Below the pieces are notes generated by a model. The model searched no databases, was not told the DNA's origin, and saw nothing but the letters and a program-made list of their open reading frames with translations. Below, piece after piece: positions 20,426 through 22,974 of a stretch of 22,974 nucleotides of DNA (the stretch's first letter is position 1; every line of letters begins with the position of its first letter). The stretch spans positions 1 through 22,974 of the IMG/VR virus record IMGVR_UViG_3300030117_003823; one strand, given 5' to 3'. Source of the DNA: a virus. The translations under genes and the position numbers were made by a program.

Positions 20426-20593
20426 ATGGCAACTCTACAATACAGAGGGTCAGTTGTTGGAAACTCAGAAGCGGTGGTAAAACCTAGCATCGCTTCTTAC
20501 AGAGGTTCAACATACAACCCACAAGAAGTTGACTCAGCTCCAAAAGCTCACAAGTTCGTAATGAACTATCGTGGTGCTACTTTGGACGTGTAA
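20426..20593 (+). CDS. YRG-repeat small peptide (DUF4278-like) under riboswitch control
   Basis: A 55-residue peptide starting MATLQYRGSVVGNSEAV after a TAGGAG Shine-Dalgarno. An in-frame GTG at 20390 would start inside the riboswitch P3 stem and is rejected. Three YRG motifs occur (residues 6-8, 28-30, 48-50: YRGSVVG, YRGSTYNP, YRGATLDV). YRG-x-x-Y is the hallmark of small cyanobacterial DUF4278-type proteins. Its placement after a glutamine riboswitch parallels the GS-inactivating peptides that glnA RNAs control in cyanobacteria, but this peptide is not itself recognisably such an inhibitor. A role in nitrogen or glutamine sensing during infection is an inference. Confidence 0.8.
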   Translation: MATLQYRGSVVGNSEAVVKPSIASYRGSTYNPQEVDSAPKAHKFVMNYRGATLDV

Positions 20594-20612
20594 AGTCTAG
20601 CACAAAAAAATG

Positions 20613-20652
20613 TTCCCTCAGAGGTAGTATTTTATAAATACCTTTGAGGGAA
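20613..20652 (+). promoter_or_regulatory. RBS-sequestering hairpin with a late promoter in its loop
   Basis: UUCCCUCAGAGGUA (20613-20626) pairs along all 14 positions with UACCUUUGAGGGAA (20639-20652), with one G-U pair. The 3' arm contains the Shine-Dalgarno GAGGGAA of the gene at 20655. A perfect TATAAATA (20633-20640) runs from the 12-base loop into the 3' arm; by T4 geometry transcription would start near 20646, making an mRNA with the free RBS but without the 5' arm. T4 genes e, soc and I-TevI are known to use this arrangement to block translation of early read-through RNA. On the - strand the same stem is followed by a T7 tract and could act as a terminator. Confidence 0.8.
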
Positions 20653-20654
20653 TT

Positions 20655-22382
20655 ATGGCAAAAAAGAAAAAGAAGGACAAGGCTAAAGAATTGTCCGTGT
20701 CAGAAGCACAAAAAGTAGTTGCTTATCTTGTACATAAAAAAGATAAAGAAGATGAGTTATTACGAGAAGCTGCTTATGTACTACTTCAAGAAACAAATCC
20801 AGAATTTGATTATGAAGTAGAACCATCTGATACAACAGATATTAAAGGAGTAGATCAAGCAGCATCAGCTGGTGCTAACGCGGCAACAGTTGCAGGTGCA
20901 GCGGCAGCTACTACAGCTGCGACTACCGCAACAACAGCTGGTATATCATCAATCGGAGCAGCTATTGCTCAATTACAATCACTAGGAACTGCAGGCGTTA
21001 TCGCAATGTCTTCAGCAGTTTATTTCCAAGGTAGTTCAGTTTACGATAACGTAGATGTAATGATAGATGAAGTTACACCTATGATTGAAGAACTTGTAAT
21101 TACTGGAACAATTACCCCTCCACCCGAATCATCATTTTATGGTCAAGAAATTCCAAAAACTACAAGCTTTATCGGAGTTAAAGTTGGAGAGGCTCGAGAA
21201 GAAGAGCCGGCTGAAGATTCCGATCAACCCCTAACGGAAGAAGGTACTACAGATGACACAACATCAGAGAGCGAAACATCAACTGAAGATACGGAACAAT
21301 CGGAAGACGAAAACAAAACTGAAAAGTCAGACGAGAAGCAAGCCGTAACGGAAGAAGATGAGGAATCTGATGAAGAGGAGTCTGAAGAAGAATCTGAAGA
21401 CTCTTCTGACACCGAAGAAGAAAAAGAAGAACCAAAAAAGAAGAAAGGTTTTTTAGGTTTATTCGGTGATGACGATGAAGAAGAGGAAGAGGAAGAAGAG
21501 CAGGAAGAGGAAGAAACTACTGAAGACGAAGCTCCTGTAGAGGAAGACGAACCTGCTGATGAACCCGAAGAAGAAACTGCTGAAGAAGAACCTAAAAAGA
21601 AAGGTGGATTCTTTAGTTTATTTGGAGGCGGAGACGATGAAGAAGAGGAAGCTAGTGAGGAAGAGGAAGAAGCTCCTGAAGTTGAAGAAGAGCCGACTGA
21701 AGAAGCACCGGCAGATGAGCCGACTGAGGAAGTGGTAGAAGAAGAACCCAAGGAGGAGCCAAAGAAAAGTTTTTTTTCTTTTTTTAAAATAGACGAAGAA
21801 GATAGTGAAGAAGAGCAAACAGAGGAGCCTGATGAGCCTGAAGAAATCATTGAAGTCGAAGAAGTCGAAGATGAACCAGCACCTGAACCCGAACCTGAAC
21901 CAGAGCCACAGCAAGAATCACGTGGATTGTTTAGCATGTTTACACAAGCAATCTCCCCTGATGAACCCGAAGAAGTTGACGAACCTGAATTGGATGAACC
22001 TGAGCTCTCGATAGTTGCTGATGACGGGTCAGTTCAAAACCCACTACCAAAAATAGAATTTTCAGATGAAGTAGTAGAAGCATCTGATAGTATAACTGAT
22101 GAACAACTAGAAGATGCTGGTATATCAAGAGATGACTTTGAAGTAGTACTTCAGGATATGGTAGATAATCCTGATGACTACATGATGGACATTGAAGAAG
22201 TAGATTCAGATATGTTTGAAGTTGAAGAAGTGGTAATGATAGATGAAACAATTTTTAACGAACAGATAGAAGAAGAAATAGAACAAGAAATAGAAGAAGA
22301 TGATACCATTGATTGGTCAACTATTCTTGGGCCAAACGCTCCTGGCTATGATAACGGAGATAGGGACGCAACACCAATATGA
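20655..22382 (+). CDS. Extremely acidic, disordered repeat protein with periodic aromatic motifs
   Basis: A 575-residue protein. The N-terminus is Lys-rich (AKKKKKDKAKEL), followed by a helical segment, an Ala/Thr-rich stretch (66-98) and a hydrophobic segment (about 96-124) that could cross or insert in a membrane. From about residue 180 to 450 it is dominated by Glu/Asp/Pro/Ser and surely disordered. Four short Lys- or Arg-led aromatic motifs, GFLGLFG (265-271), GFFSLFG (318-324), SFFSFFK (372-378) and GLFSMFT (424-430), recur every 52-54 residues. The C-terminus (460-575) is acidic but more ordered (SDEVVEASDSITDEQLEDAG). Expression is expected to be late (hairpin-gated). It could be a membrane-tethering or DNA-mimic-like protein; no family is recognised. 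Confidence 0.75.
   Translation: MAKKKKKDKAKELSVSEAQKVVAYLVHKKDKEDELLREAAYVLLQETNPEFDYEVEPSDTTDIKGVDQAASAGANAATVAGAAAATTAATTATTAGISSIGAAIAQLQSLGTAGVIAMSSAVYFQGSSVYDNVDVMIDEVTPMIEELVITGTITPPPESSFYGQEIPKTTSFIGVKVGEAREEEPAEDSDQPLTEEGTTDDTTSESETSTEDTEQSEDENKTEKSDEKQAVTEEDEESDEEESEEESEDSSDTEEEKEEPKKKKGFLGLFGDDDEEEEEEEEQEEEETTEDEAPVEEDEPADEPEEETAEEEPKKKGGFFSLFGGGDDEEEEASEEEEEAPEVEEEPTEEAPADEPTEEVVEEEPKEEPKKSFFSFFKIDEEDSEEEQTEEPDEPEEIIEVEEVEDEPAPEPEPEPEPQQESRGLFSMFTQAISPDEPEEVDEPELDEPELSIVADDGSVQNPLPKIEFSDEVVEASDSITDEQLEDAGISRDDFEVVLQDMVDNPDDYMMDIEEVDSDMFEVEEVVMIDETIFNEQIEEEIEQEIEEDDTIDWSTILGPNAPGYDNGDRDATPI
21447..21944 (+). repeat. Four aromatic motifs at about 53-residue intervals in an acidic region
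   Basis: The GF(L/F)(G/S)LFG-type motifs are encoded at 21447-21467, 21606-21626, 21768-21788 and 21924-21944. Each of the first three is preceded by two to four Lys and set in Glu/Asp-rich sequence. Regular spacing suggests unit duplication of about 160 bases, followed by heavy divergence of the acidic spacers. Confidence 0.75.
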
Positions 22383-22564
22383 TACATTTACAAGTAATAT
22401 GGGATATGATAAAGGACAATATGCTTGACACAGGTATTGCTCTAGTGGGATTGATTGCACTACTCGCAATGTTTATTCCGCCTGACTCACCTGTCGGTAG
22501 GTTCTTTGCAACTCTCGGAGAAGGTCTAAAATTTATTAAAGGAATATTCACAAGAGGAAAATAA
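22379..22564 (+). CDS. Small membrane protein, possible holin-like
   Basis: A 61-residue protein overlapping the acidic gene by four bases (ATGA). Residues 17-34 form one hydrophobic helix (GIALVGLIALLAMFIPP), followed by an amphipathic, Lys-ending tail (FFATLGEGLKFIKGIFTRGK). One membrane span, small size and late position would suit a holin or a membrane anchor for the acidic protein. No endolysin is adjacent, so the lysis reading is weak. Confidence 0.55.
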   Translation: MIHLQVIWDMIKDNMLDTGIALVGLIALLAMFIPPDSPVGRFFATLGEGLKFIKGIFTRGK

Positions 22565-22565
22565 C

Positions 22566-22974
22566 ATGAAAAAACTAATTAGTTTTCTTTTGTTATGTTT
22601 TGTGACTAGTGTTAATGCTTCTATAAGCATTACACCGATCACAGGTGAAGATGATTACTTTTATTATAATGTAGATGTCGTATTAGAAGGCGACAAATAT
22701 GTCGAAGGCTTTGGGCCATACCAAGGAAGTACAACAAGAACATATTATGAATGGATTCTAATGACTCCATCGGCTTATGGTACAGACTATAGTTTTATAA
22801 ACTACACGAATAGTTTACAAGGAACTGATGGGTCAACTACTGATACACAATTATTAATATATGATTCGGAAAATCATCCAACATCTACAAATGTAATTAT
22901 AGCTGCACCACAAATATATAATAACTCAGCTATTTTTGGGTTTGGTGCTGGACAAACTAATTCCATAGAAGGTA
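22566..22974 (+). CDS. Secreted or envelope protein, 3' end beyond window
   Basis: A clear signal peptide, MKKLISFLLLCFVTSVNA (residues 1-18, cleavage after VNA), opens the frame two bases after the previous stop, with AGAGGAAAAT upstream. The mature part visible (about 118 residues) is Thr/Ser/Tyr/Asn-rich and beta-type (YYNVDVVLEGDKYVEGFGPY, GTDYSFINYTNS) and contains no Cys. The gene remains open at base 22974. A Sec signal on a phage protein points to export by the host, for example an envelope-modifying or superinfection-exclusion protein; the specific role is unknown. Confidence 0.7.
   Translation, partial: MKKLISFLLLCFVTSVNASISITPITGEDDYFYYNVDVVLEGDKYVEGFGPYQGSTTRTYYEWILMTPSAYGTDYSFINYTNSLQGTDGSTTDTQLLIYDSENHPTSTNVIIAAPQIYNNSAIFGFGAGQTNSIEG

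Noticed and set aside
20602-20652. Rho-independent terminator on the - strand (14-bp stem then T7)
   Set aside because: The shape is correct, but no - strand gene is supported nearby. The same symmetry is better explained as an RBS hairpin on the + strand; a secondary terminator role remains possible.
21224-21937. A 237-residue Ser-rich open frame on the - strand
   Set aside because: It is the mirror of the Glu-rich codons (GAA/GAG/GAT) of the acidic gene; it has only low-complexity Ser/Gly/Lys content and no RBS.
1-22974. CRISPR arrays, insertion sequences, attachment sites
   Set aside because: No regularly spaced direct repeats of CRISPR type, no transposase or integrase, and no long terminal inverted repeats were seen.

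Overview
This AT-rich window encodes everything on the + strand, in tightly packed genes that mostly overlap by 1-14 bases or are separated by a few bases. It looks like part of the genome of a marine T4-like myovirus of the cyanophage/pelagiphage type. The grounds are a gp46-type recombination nuclease subunit, T4-type RNase H, class I ribonucleotide reductase (nrdB then nrdA), a 2OG-Fe(II) oxygenase, T4-style late promoter motifs (TATAAATA), and several small proteins of types I associate with marine T4-like phages. No photosynthesis gene, integrase, tRNA or CRISPR array is visible, so the host (cyanobacterium, SAR11 or other) cannot be fixed from this window.

Layout: (1) 1-759 is the 3' end of gene 46. 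(2) 760-2459 holds a sigma70-like promoter and small early-type genes, an unrecognised structured RNA (1531-1615), a 32-residue membrane peptide and a small HExxH metallopeptidase-like protein. (3) 2477-13915 is a long late module that begins at a TATAAATA promoter and carries about a dozen probable virion or internal-head genes. Many products begin with an MKSFKE-like peptide resembling the T4 capsid-targeting sequence (MKTYQEFIAE in the internal proteins) and contain xxE sites of the kind cut by the T4 prohead protease. Their domains include a PD-(D/E)XK-like candidate nuclease, a KxDG ligase-like nucleotidyltransferase, a polypeptide joining an HxGH nucleotidyltransferase to an ADP-ribosyltransferase-like domain, and an 809-residue modular polyprotein whose modules are punctuated by ESVxE. 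(4) 13918-20148 is a DNA-metabolism module: a composite promoter, nrdB, nrdA, a zinc-ribbon peptide, a GIY-YIG-like endonuclease, RNase H, a 2OG oxygenase and conserved phage proteins. (5) 20153-22974 has a small gene, a glutamine riboswitch (glnA class) controlling a 55-residue YRG-repeat peptide, a hairpin with a late promoter in its loop in front of an extremely acidic repeat protein, a short membrane protein and a secreted protein cut by the window end.

The most interesting reading is that region 3 encodes an enzyme cargo packaged in the capsid and processed by the prohead protease, possibly centred on NAD/nucleotidyl chemistry (NMNAT-like domain, ART-like domain, KxDG domain) and delivered with the DNA. 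The motifs are directly visible. Packaging, cleavage and delivery are inferred by analogy with T4 Alt and the internal proteins. Regulation appears two-tiered: sigma70-like promoters of the form TTTAC(A/T)-N17-TATAAT before metabolic genes, and TATAAATA late promoters before virion genes, with an RNA switch and an RBS hairpin added in region 5.
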